Shown: one piece after another, positions 1 to 6,242 of the stretch
How the letters are laid out: every line of letters starts with the position of its first letter
Position numbering within the stretch: the first letter of the stretch is position 1
Origin: Elusimicrobiota bacterium
GTDB lineage: Bacteria; Elusimicrobiota; Endomicrobiia; CG1-02-37-114; JAHJSO01
Reading direction: 5' to 3'
Assembly: GCA_018830385.1 (NCBI GenBank)
Contig: JAHJSO010000190.1
Coordinates: 1 to 7,147 of the forward strand
Length of the DNA: 7,147 bases
The notes under the pieces: generated by a model
Database searches by the model: none
What the model was told of the DNA's origin: nothing
Seen by the model: the letters and a program-made list of their open reading frames with translations, nothing else
Position numbers and translations under genes: made by a program

Positions 1-303
1 CGGTTCATTTCAATTGATAGAACGGTACGCACGGAGGACGGCGAAATCCCCGTTGAAGTTGCAGACGCTACCCCTACCCCCGAACAATTAGCGCTCGGAA
101 AAGAATGGAAAAAAAGAATCAACCTCATGGTGAGTTCCCTTCCCGTCAAGTATCGGCCGGTATTTCTCTTAAGGTACGTTGAAGGGCTTTCATATAAGGA
201 GATATCGGAAATTACGGGCATGCCTGCCGGCACGGTTGAGACGTATCTTTTCAGGGCTAAAAAAATAGTCCTGAAAAAAATTGAAATATTTTTTCCCGGC
301 TGA
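1..303 (+). CDS. ECF-type RNA polymerase sigma factor, C-terminal part (5' end outside window)
   Basis: The last 100 codons of a sigma-70 family factor of the extracytoplasmic-function type are open in frame 1 and end in TGA at 301-303. The first 38 or so residues are the acidic, Pro/Thr-containing linker that normally follows region 2. The rest is sigma region 4 (Sigma70_r4_2): SSLPVKYRPVFLLRYVEGLS, then YKEISEITGMPAGTVETYLF, then RAKK. This is the helix-turn-helix that recognises the -35 element, with the usual GLSYxEI and GTVxxxxxRA signatures. Region 2 lies upstream of the window, so the group cannot be assigned. The next gene, 42 bp downstream, encodes a zinc-type anti-sigma factor, which supports a co-transcribed sigma/anti-sigma pair. 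The protein would act in the cytoplasm and direct polymerase to its regulon, probably including this operon (inference). Confidence 0.93.
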   Translation, partial: RFISIDRTVRTEDGEIPVEVADATPTPEQLALGKEWKKRINLMVSSLPVKYRPVFLLRYVEGLSYKEISEITGMPAGTVETYLFRAKKIVLKKIEIFFPG

Positions 304-345
304 TTGTATATTAGGCCGGAGGAAGGAGTTAAAGGGTGAACGGAA

Positions 346-975
346 ATGGATTGCAAAGACATAATTAAAATCATATCAAGGGATGTTTTGAGCGATGCAG
401 AAAAAATCTTGCTGGAAGAGCACGTTGAAAAATGCCTTTCGTGCAGTAAGAAATACCTGTATTTAAATAATGCGTTGTCCTTGTTGAAAGACGACATTGT
501 GATGCCTCCCGCTGATTTTACTCAAAAGGTTATGTCCCGGGCCGAACCGCAGGACGGGACGTCGGTTGAACAACCATTCGTGCCGGAGTTTATGACCGCA
601 CAATGGTTCCGGAGGTTTGTGCCCGTTGCAGTTGTCCCGGTTATCCTCATTGCCGGCATCGGCCTTTTGTGGAGGTTGAAAACCACAAAACCTATGGCGG
701 ACGCCCCAAAAGAGATTGTCATTACTTTCAAGGTGGCTGTCCCGTGGGCGCAAACGGTGTCTCTTGCTGGGGACTTCAACAGCTGGGACATTGAATCAAC
801 CAAACTTGAAAGGCAGGACGGTTTCTGGCAGACGACGATATCCATCCCGCAGGGCAGGTACCAGTATGTGTTCATTATTGACGGTAAAACATGGTTGCCC
901 GACCCCTTTGCAAAGAGTTATGTTAACAGTGGATATGGAACCAAAAATTCAGTAGTAGATACGACAAGATTGTAA
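346..975 (+). CDS. Membrane anti-sigma factor with zinc-finger ZAS domain and periplasmic CBM48/AMPK1-type glycogen-binding-like domain
   Basis: This 209-residue protein has three visible parts. Residues 1-45 form a zf-HC2/ZAS anti-sigma domain with the H-x3-C-x2-C zinc motif (H26, C30, C33, in HVEKCLSC), which in this family clamps the cognate ECF sigma factor. Residues 91-109 (FVPVAVVPVILIAGIGLLW) are a single membrane helix, which places the N-terminus in the cytoplasm. Residues 123-205 resemble CBM48/AMPK1_CBM modules: GDFNSWD at 142-148, GFW at 159-161, the GxYxYxFxxDG pattern ending at G180, W183, DP at 186-187 and NSVV at 201-204. The module should therefore face the periplasm and may sense a glucan or a protein ligand (inference). 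The ATG at 346 follows an AAAGGGTGA ribosome-site-like sequence at 331-339, with stronger GGAAGGAG further up at 321-328. The gene sits directly after the sigma gene. The fold assignments are firm; the ligand is unknown. Confidence 0.9.
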   Translation: MDCKDIIKIISRDVLSDAEKILLEEHVEKCLSCSKKYLYLNNALSLLKDDIVMPPADFTQKVMSRAEPQDGTSVEQPFVPEFMTAQWFRRFVPVAVVPVILIAGIGLLWRLKTTKPMADAPKEIVITFKVAVPWAQTVSLAGDFNSWDIESTKLERQDGFWQTTISIPQGRYQYVFIIDGKTWLPDPFAKSYVNSGYGTKNSVVDTTRL

Positions 976-985
976 AATCTATAAA

Positions 986-996
986 AAAAGGAGGTG
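986..996 (+). promoter_or_regulatory. Near-perfect Shine-Dalgarno for the first repeat protein
   Basis: AAAAGGAGGTGA-type sequence, an almost complete match to the 16S rRNA 3' end, lies 7 bases before the ATG at 1004. It settles that start and predicts strong translation relative to the neighbouring genes, in particular the next repeat protein, which has no recognisable site. Confidence 0.85.
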
Positions 997-1003
997 ATTT
1001 GAT

Positions 1004-1777
1004 ATGAAGACGAAAGTATCACTTTTAGTAGCAGTTCTGTTTGTTATGGGTTGTTTTGCCGGGACACTTCTGGCTAAAACCTCAAAAGAGGCAGCAGAGG
1101 AAATAAAGACCTCTGCAAAAGCAAAAGGGCTGTCTGATGCGGATGCCCGAACATCTGTTTCTGTTCTGAGTGAACTGGTAGACAAGGGTGTTCCTGTTGA
1201 CCATGCACTTGCTGTGGTAACCGCGGCAATTGACAGGAATAATTCAGGACCGGAGATTGCAGCGATTGCAAAATCGTTAGGCGAAACAGTTGAAAAAGAG
1301 GGTTCTGCAAAGGAGATTGCTGCTATTGCCAGGATGGGTGTTGAGAAAGGACTTAAAGGCAGAGAAATCGGCAAGGTTATGGCGAATGTCCAGGCATCTA
1401 TGGGAAAGGATGCATCTGCACGCCAACTGCGGATTTTAACAAAGGACCTTCTGGATAATGGTTCTGATGTTGACGGTCTCTCAGTGGCGATTGAAGCAGT
1501 CGGTAATTCCGTAGCAAATGGATATTCTCCCGAGGAATCCCGCAAGTCAGTCGCTCTGGTGGCGCTCAAAGGGATTAAGAGCGGACTCAGGGGCGAAGCG
1601 CTTGCTACCGAGATCAGGAAGGAAGCACAGCGCGGCAAGGGAGTACATGGTGAAACGCGTAGAGAGCGTACTCATGAGAGAAAGACGCCGGAGGATGTTA
1701 AAGAGAGAATGAAAACACCCGGTGGAACATCCGAGCCAGGAACAGGAAGTTCATGGCCAGGAAAACCAGGGAAGTGA
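1004..1777 (+). CDS. Exported helical-repeat protein with charged C-terminal tail, function unknown
   Basis: I do not recognise a named family in this 257-residue protein. It starts with a Sec signal (MKTK, then hydrophobic LLVAVLFVMGCFAGTLLA). Cleavage may follow LLA at about residue 24, or C17 could be a lipoprotein cysteine, since VMGC is a borderline lipobox. Residues 41-208 consist of about nine degenerate units of 16-21 residues, each opening with a small turn residue, usually Gly (42, 62, 82, 100, 116, 153, 173, 194), followed by an Ala/Ile/Val-rich amphipathic helix, for example GPEIAAIAKS and GSAKEIAAIA. This predicts an all-alpha solenoid or helical bundle. Residues 205-238 are dense in Lys, Arg and Glu, and the protein ends in a flexible Gly/Pro/Ser segment. 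It lies 28 bp after the anti-sigma gene and is probably in the same operon. The downstream gene shares the same design, so the two look like distant paralogues. A periplasmic location is inferred. Confidence 0.85.
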   Translation: MKTKVSLLVAVLFVMGCFAGTLLAKTSKEAAEEIKTSAKAKGLSDADARTSVSVLSELVDKGVPVDHALAVVTAAIDRNNSGPEIAAIAKSLGETVEKEGSAKEIAAIARMGVEKGLKGREIGKVMANVQASMGKDASARQLRILTKDLLDNGSDVDGLSVAIEAVGNSVANGYSPEESRKSVALVALKGIKSGLRGEALATEIRKEAQRGKGVHGETRRERTHERKTPEDVKERMKTPGGTSEPGTGSSWPGKPGK

Positions 1778-1823
1778 TTCAAGTTGCGAGTGATAAAAGC
1801 GGACGATAAAAATTAGCGGTGGT

Positions 1824-1862
1824 CAGAATGCCCTTGCCTTCCTAGGAGGCAGGGTCATTCTG
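1824..1862 (+). promoter_or_regulatory. Strong intercistronic hairpin
   Basis: CAGAATG (1824-1830) pairs perfectly with CATTCTG (1856-1862). Inside it, CCCTTGCCT (1831-1839) pairs with AGGCAGGG (1847-1854) through one bulged T on the left arm, and T1855 bulges on the right arm. About 15 base pairs close a 7-base loop. No run of T follows, so this is not a standard intrinsic terminator. It lies between the two repeat-protein genes and ends 27 bases before the next start. It may be an mRNA stability or processing element, a partial attenuator, or a dispersed palindromic repeat. Confidence 0.7.
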
Positions 1863-1889
1863 GATGTTGTGTGATGAAACAATAAAAAA

Positions 1890-2717
1890 ATGAGACCTTA
1901 CAGGTGGTTGTGGATTTTTGTGTTGGTTGTATTTTCAGTCGGTTATTCTTCGGCAGAAAACCAGATGAATCAGATTAAGCAACTGCTCGGTAGTAAAACC
2001 GATTTTACAGAAAAACAGGTTGAGAATATTTTAGATCTCCTTGAAAAATCAGACATAGGAGGCCTGCCGGTAGAAATTTTAACAAACCGCATTAAGGAAG
2101 GTGTGGCACGCAAATCCGATTTTCCGACACTTCTTGAAGTGCTGACTAAAAAAGTGGACTCGTTGAAGCAGGCAAAAGAACTGATTTACGAGTGTCTTAA
2201 CAAGGGTTTTTCAGTCAAAGATATAAAATATTCCCAGCAATTGCTTGCTGAATTACTTGAGAGGGATTTATCGTCCGATGACTTCAGGATAATTGCCAAT
2301 TTAGCGCTATTGCAGAATATGAAATTAGACGAACTGGTTCCTGTCTGTGAAGTCCTTGTCAGAAACAAGGAAGAAAATTTTCCTGTTGAATATTCAAGGG
2401 AGATTGTTTCTCTGGCGATTGTCAAAGGGCTTGACCGCAAGGCAATAGAATATATCAGTGAAACCATACAGGAAGTAATGAGAGATAACGCCCTGAAACC
2501 CGATGAGATAAAGGATATCATACTCGGGGGGTTAAATAAACACAGAAGCGTTAGGAAGATACAGGAAGCCATCAGGGAGACAGCGGGCGGGGGAAAAACA
2601 GGACTTGAGAAATCAGCCGTAAGAAGAGGGGCTGAAACGAGAGGAGAAATAAAGGATGAACTCAAACAAAGAGGGACTGAAGAAAGACAAAAATGGGAGG
2701 AGAATAGGGGTAGATAA
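1890..2717 (+). CDS. Second exported helical-repeat protein, probable distant paralogue of the upstream gene
   Basis: This 275-residue protein has no family I can name. MRPYRWLWIFVLVVFSVGYS is a clear Sec signal, with likely cleavage after SSA near residue 22. The mature part is all-helical by pattern. Turn positions followed by amphipathic helices recur about every 16-21 residues (near 58, 106, 126, 144, 164, 180, 201 and 218), for example GFSVKDIKYSQQLLAELL and GLDRKAIEYISETIQEVM. This is the same period as in the upstream protein, with little residue identity. The tail from about residue 230 is very rich in Lys, Arg and Glu and may form a charged single helix or disordered segment. No good ribosome site precedes ATG 1890 (A-rich, AACAATAAAAAA), yet the Arg-containing n-region fits this start well. 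The upstream hairpin may control its expression. The last 62 bp overlap the next gene. Confidence 0.82.
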   Translation: MRPYRWLWIFVLVVFSVGYSSAENQMNQIKQLLGSKTDFTEKQVENILDLLEKSDIGGLPVEILTNRIKEGVARKSDFPTLLEVLTKKVDSLKQAKELIYECLNKGFSVKDIKYSQQLLAELLERDLSSDDFRIIANLALLQNMKLDELVPVCEVLVRNKEENFPVEYSREIVSLAIVKGLDRKAIEYISETIQEVMRDNALKPDEIKDIILGGLNKHRSVRKIQEAIRETAGGGKTGLEKSAVRRGAETRGEIKDELKQRGTEERQKWEENRGR

Positions 2718-3843
2718 AGTATGTTGGGCTGTATTTTTTTCAACTATAATAATATTTTTTTTAAGGGGTATCACTCTTTCTGAGTATCATAATTTCCGGG
2801 GTGAATTTAATCTTTCAACTATGGTGGATGGCAATGTATATAAGGATAGCAGGGGACTCAGCGACATCGGGCTCCTGGCAAATCTCGGGCTCGGGATGCG
2901 CTCAAAAATTTCCCGACATACATTTACACGATTGGACTACAGATTGGACGTCTCCAATTTCTTTACCTACAATCTGGAGAATGAGACATCACACCTTCTG
3001 GATGGCAGGATTAAACAGCGTTTCGGCGATTTGTTTGATGTGGACCTGAATGCAGGGATTAGTATGTCTCAAATGCCAAAAGCCGCCGTATATAATTCTA
3101 GTGGATTTTATGCAGAACCGTCATTGAACTGGTATATCTTTGACTACACAAAGATTACTGGCGGATATATATACAATAAAACTATGTATCCTTCCTACAA
3201 CCTGGACAACGAAACAACAGGCAGACAGGTGAAACTTGGCCAGGAACTGTCTCTCTATACATATATAGAGATTTCAGGGGTTATTCAGAACAAAAATTAT
3301 CCAGAGAGATACCTCTACTCAGGAATTGACGCGGGTTCGCCTACATATAAGACGGATTTAAGAAAAGACGCCGAGAATTTTGTTGAATTGATTTTCTCGC
3401 AGAATATAACGGCAAAATCAGGGTTTGATTTAATTTATTATTCTGGCAAACTGGAGTCAAATGAGAACTATTTTGACTGCGGGCCGAAACAGTCCGAGTG
3501 GGAGAATACAATTACAGGCGATGAAAGAATAATTGAAAATTACAGGAGTTATACAACCGATAAATATGGAATGAACATATTCACGGGTCTTGATGAAGAC
3601 GCAAGATTATTTCTACAGTGTTCCTATTCTACCAGGGATTATGCAGGGCGTCTTGCAAAAGATGAAAATGACGCCATTCGCCGGCCAGAAGTGAAAAGGC
3701 AGGACACACAGGTTGTGGTTTCCGCCTCCTATCTTATAGATACGTTTATTTTGAGATATACCTATGAAATAAACAACTCAAATGATGCACTTTACAACTA
3801 TACAAGTAGCATTCTGTCAGCTGGTATAAGACATCTGTTTTAA
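2656..3843 (+). CDS. Probable outer-membrane beta-barrel protein
   Basis: This 395-residue protein begins with a basic n-region and a hydrophobic stretch at residues 22-38 (VCWAVFFSTIIIFFLRG), a plausible though long signal peptide. The rest alternates polar and aromatic/hydrophobic residues in strand-sized segments with many Tyr, Asn and Asp, such as FTRLDYRLDVSNFFTYNLEN and KITGGYIYNKTMY. It ends in ILSAGIRHLF, with the terminal Phe typical of BAM-assembled barrels. This pattern supports an outer-membrane barrel, possibly 14-18 strands by length, but I cannot assign a porin or transport family. ATG 2656 has a proper AGGAG at 2642-2646 and lies inside the end of the preceding gene, so the two are likely translationally coupled. 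A start near 2710 would shorten the n-region, but no in-frame ATG, GTG or TTG is visible there. As the last gene of the sigma/anti-sigma cluster, it may work with the two secreted repeat proteins (inference). Confidence 0.8.
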   Translation: MNSNKEGLKKDKNGRRIGVDKVCWAVFFSTIIIFFLRGITLSEYHNFRGEFNLSTMVDGNVYKDSRGLSDIGLLANLGLGMRSKISRHTFTRLDYRLDVSNFFTYNLENETSHLLDGRIKQRFGDLFDVDLNAGISMSQMPKAAVYNSSGFYAEPSLNWYIFDYTKITGGYIYNKTMYPSYNLDNETTGRQVKLGQELSLYTYIEISGVIQNKNYPERYLYSGIDAGSPTYKTDLRKDAENFVELIFSQNITAKSGFDLIYYSGKLESNENYFDCGPKQSEWENTITGDERIIENYRSYTTDKYGMNIFTGLDEDARLFLQCSYSTRDYAGRLAKDENDAIRRPEVKRQDTQVVVSASYLIDTFILRYTYEINNSNDALYNYTSSILSAGIRHLF

Positions 3844-4071
3844 GAGTATATGTTTGAAGGCGGACACGGTCTTTTCCGGGGGACATCCAGCATAGAGGGA
3901 ATAGTATAGACATTATTCACAGAATTCACAAACAGAAAAAGAAACAAAAAGAAAAATTATGAATAACTTTTACTACGACTACTGCTATTTTTATCATTCT
4001 CCAGGGGACATCCTGGCTTTACAGTTACATGTGACATCTAAGCTTTACAATAACATTGATGGCGGGTTCAC
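3844..4071. other. Non-coding gap with 10-bp direct repeats, possible mobile-element remnant
   Basis: No credible gene is visible here. GGGGACATCC occurs at 3879-3888 and again at 4004-4013. The second copy is embedded in a small palindrome, CCAGG-GGACAT-CCTGG (4001-4016). Between them lies an A-rich stretch (about 3925-3960). GGGGACA-type ends are common next to REP-associated tyrosine transposases, so a decayed non-autonomous element is possible, but no transposase is present. No intrinsic terminator for the upstream operon is evident. Confidence 0.4.
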
Positions 4072-4100
4072 TTGACAAACAGGAAAAAACGAGGTATAAT
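4072..4100 (+). promoter_or_regulatory. Consensus sigma-70 promoter for the restriction gene
   Basis: TTGACA at 4072-4077 and TATAAT at 4095-4100 are separated by exactly 17 bases, a full match to the housekeeping consensus. Transcription should start near 4107, leaving a leader of about 114 nt before the ATG at 4221. Nothing on the sequence suggests an overlapping operator. The restriction gene is therefore expected to be expressed independently of the ECF-controlled operon upstream. Confidence 0.88.
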
Positions 4101-4125
4101 TAAGCATAGGAATTAGTAACTTGAG

Positions 4126-4196
4126 CAAAATTTTTAATTTTGATGTTTAAATGGAGGATTCCAAATAAAAATAAACAGTGCCCCTAGTATTTGGGG
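4126..4196 (+). other. Leader with two small hairpins
   Basis: In the 5' leader, CAAAATT (4126-4132) and AATTTTG (4136-4142) form a perfect 7-bp stem with a 3-base loop. CCCC (4181-4184) faces GGGG (4193-4196) across 8 bases. Neither has the layout of a known riboswitch. They may affect mRNA stability or initiation, or be chance in A+T-rich DNA. The Shine-Dalgarno AAGGAG (4210-4215) lies downstream and is free of both. Confidence 0.35.
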
Positions 4197-4220
4197 TTCT
4201 GATAACACGAAGGAGTAAAC

Positions 4221-5999
4221 ATGGTAAATGAAGAATTTAGCGTTGGCAATCGTAATTTTGAACGTCTTTTTAAAAATTCAATTCAATTTAAGGTTCCATT
4301 TTTTCAAAGAGGCTATTGCTGGGAAAAAAAGCATTGGGAACAATTATTTGTTGATATAAATGAACAAATCCTTCCTGAAATAGATACTGCTGATAATTTT
4401 GAAGATGTAGAGCACTTTTTTGGACCTATTGTAGTCCTGCAAAAACGAACTAGCAATCCTGAATTGCAGGAATATCAAATAATTGATGGACAACAAAGAA
4501 TTACTACCATTTACTTACTCTTGGCAAAGATAAGACATCTGATTGAGGAAAAATCCCACGAGTCCCCTTCAGCGTCTGAATATATACAATCTCTTACCAA
4601 GTATCTGATAAACGACATTGACAACCAAGACGATTATCTAAAACTTAAGGTGTTCAGTTGTAAAGGAGACCGTTTGCCAGCTTACAAAATGGTTTTTAAC
4701 CAGAACCCGAACAGTCCAAGCCTTCAAGTTGACATGCTATTATACTCACCAGAGACAAATAATATTGATCTTTTTAACAAATATATCGATAAGAAACTTC
4801 GCAAGGATTTTCACAGTGTACCAAAACTTTGGCAGCTGTCACAAATCTTATTAAAATCTTTAAAAATTGTATGGATACCTCTTGATGAATCAAAGGATGA
4901 CCCTCAAGCCATTTTTGAAAGCCTTAATGATAGAGGGATGCCCCTTTCTGCCAGTGAATTGTTATGCAATTACTTGTTCAGACCAATTATTACTGCTAAG
5001 GAAGAATATGAAAGTATTCATAATGATTCATGGTTGAGGGCAATTAGAGATACTGATAGCAGTGGCAACTTTGAAGATTATTTAAGGCTTTTCTTTTCAA
5101 TAGGTGAAAAGAAAATTATTGGACAGGGGCGGCGTATATATGTCCATTTTAAATACAAAAATAAAAACCTTAACAAAGAAAATGCTAAATCGATTCTGTC
5201 TGACTTGAAAAGCAATATTAACATTTACAATGCAATAGTAGACCCCGTTAAGAACCGTTTGCAAGGAAAGGACATATCACCGACTCTAATTAGAATCCGA
5301 TCAACTCGCATGGATGCCTGCAATGTATTTCTTCTTGCTCTCCTCAAGAGCTATTCCATTTCACAAATTGATGAAGTAGAAACATATAAAATACTCAACG
5401 AAATATGCGTACTACTTGTTAGAAGAAAGATGTGCGAACTACCCACTCAAAAATATGATACTATTTTCCCTAATCTTTTTGCGAGAATAATAAGGGAGCC
5501 GAATAAACCTAAAGCGATTTCAAATATTATTGCCGATGAGCGCTATTATGTTTCAGACCAAGATTTCTCTGATGCTCTAATAAATAGACATCTCTATAGA
5601 ACTCGTGATTTGCCATTCTCAAGAATGATGCTTCAAGAAGTTGATAAAAAACTACAAGTTTACAATCAATTACCGGATTACTCAACATTGAATACGATTG
5701 AGCATGTAATTCCTCAAACGATTGACGAGACATGGAAAACCTATCTTGGAGATGATGCTAAAAATCCCGATCTTCAGAAATATATAAACACGATTGGCAA
5801 TCTTTGCCTTTTAAGTGGACCAGCAAATAGTCATGCAGGGCAAGACCCTTTTGAATCTAAAATTAAAGATTACACCGATGTCTGTGCATTAGCAAAAGAT
5901 TTAAAAAAGAGAAAAAGCCCTTGGAATATTAAATCTATTATTACACGTTCCGAAGAATTGAGTAAAATTGCTTTGCAGATTTGGTCATGGTCAATATAA
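4221..5999 (+). CDS. GmrSD-like DUF262/DUF1524 protein, probable type IV (modification-dependent) restriction endonuclease
   Basis: This 592-residue protein joins both halves of the GmrSD system in one chain. The N-terminal DUF262 (ParB/Srx-like fold, nucleotide hydrolysis in characterised members) shows VPFFQRGYCW at 25-34, FFGPIVV at 66-72, the DGQQRITT motif at 89-96 and IFESLNDRGMPLSASELL at 231-248. The C-terminal DUF1524 His-Me/HNH nuclease shows EHVIP (E494, H495, P498), TIGNLCLL (N527) and N536, with PFESK at 543-547, so its active-site signature looks complete. Characterised relatives (GmrSD, BrxU, SspE) cut or nick DNA with modified bases or phosphorothioates, or exclude phages; the target here is unknown. 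AAGGAG 5 bases upstream fixes the start. The gene stands alone, with its own consensus promoter, no methylase or dnd/ssp partner in view, visibly higher A+T than its neighbours, and mobile-element debris on its right. This suggests horizontal acquisition. Confidence 0.93.
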   Translation: MVNEEFSVGNRNFERLFKNSIQFKVPFFQRGYCWEKKHWEQLFVDINEQILPEIDTADNFEDVEHFFGPIVVLQKRTSNPELQEYQIIDGQQRITTIYLLLAKIRHLIEEKSHESPSASEYIQSLTKYLINDIDNQDDYLKLKVFSCKGDRLPAYKMVFNQNPNSPSLQVDMLLYSPETNNIDLFNKYIDKKLRKDFHSVPKLWQLSQILLKSLKIVWIPLDESKDDPQAIFESLNDRGMPLSASELLCNYLFRPIITAKEEYESIHNDSWLRAIRDTDSSGNFEDYLRLFFSIGEKKIIGQGRRIYVHFKYKNKNLNKENAKSILSDLKSNINIYNAIVDPVKNRLQGKDISPTLIRIRSTRMDACNVFLLALLKSYSISQIDEVETYKILNEICVLLVRRKMCELPTQKYDTIFPNLFARIIREPNKPKAISNIIADERYYVSDQDFSDALINRHLYRTRDLPFSRMMLQEVDKKLQVYNQLPDYSTLNTIEHVIPQTIDETWKTYLGDDAKNPDLQKYINTIGNLCLLSGPANSHAGQDPFESKIKDYTDVCALAKDLKKRKSPWNIKSIITRSEELSKIALQIWSWSI

Positions 6000-6173
6000 T
6001 TGAGATGTTGGAAGGCAAAAATCATTGGGCACTGAACCGAAAAGAAAGAGTAACAATGAGTAGCATCTCCGCCGCCAAAGATAAAAGAATAACGGGCAGC
6101 ACATCTTACAACAGCGACATTACGTTTGCTGCGCACATGCTGTTTTCTGCAATTGAAAATTGATATCATGAAA
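6000..6173. other. Non-coding stretch with nested palindromes after the restriction gene
   Basis: No gene is supported here; the one short open frame lacks a ribosome site and any recognisable composition. From about 6090 to 6146 two competing inverted repeats are visible: GCAGCA (6096-6101) with TGCTGC (6127-6132), and AACAGC (6110-6115) with GCTGTT (6139-6144). This could be a dispersed palindromic repeat or an attachment-like site. No T-tract follows, so termination is not predicted. Confidence 0.4.
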
Positions 6174-6242
6174 GGTGATGTACTCCAAGGATATTGTGCT
6201 ATAATCTCCTTATAGCGAAAAAAATAAAGGAGGCACATCACC
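6174..6242 (+). promoter_or_regulatory. Inverted repeat masking the ribosome binding site of the IS110-type transposase
   Basis: GGTGATGT (6174-6181) pairs with ACATCACC (6235-6242), and CTCC (6183-6186) pairs with GGAG (6229-6232), giving a 12-bp stem that contains the Shine-Dalgarno AAAGGAGG. An inner perfect hairpin, GCTATAA (6198-6204)/TTATAGC (6210-6216), sits in the loop and overlaps the promoter. A transcript reading in from the left would hide the ribosome site, while one starting inside would lack the left arm. Confidence 0.7.
6197..6205 (+). promoter_or_regulatory. Extended -10 promoter inside the inverted repeat
   Basis: TGCTATAAT is a TGn-extended consensus -10 element. No good -35 is visible 17 bases upstream, which such promoters can dispense with. 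Transcription would begin near 6212, downstream of the left arm of the flanking inverted repeat, and could today feed the gene at 6407. Confidence 0.55.

Noticed and set aside
979..1638. A 219-codon open frame on the - strand opposite the first repeat protein
   Set aside because: It is the reverse shadow of a gene with a signal peptide and a near-perfect Shine-Dalgarno. Its Ser/Ala-rich translation mirrors the Ala/Glu/Lys-rich codons of the real gene.
1824..1862. Rho-independent terminator
   Set aside because: The stem is strong but is followed by GATGTTGTGTG, not a T-run.
2186..2743. A 185-codon open frame on the - strand
   Set aside because: It lies opposite the second repeat protein, and its Ser/Leu/Pro-rich translation is the antisense of the charged tail codons. 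No ribosome site or domain is visible.
5981..6163. A 60-codon + strand frame overlapping the end of the restriction gene
   Set aside because: No ribosome site, no domain, and its second half is the palindromic patch.
6090..6165. Integron attC site after the restriction gene
   Set aside because: The palindromes look suggestive, but no convincing RYYYAAC/GTTRRRY box pair is found on either strand, and no similar site precedes the gene.
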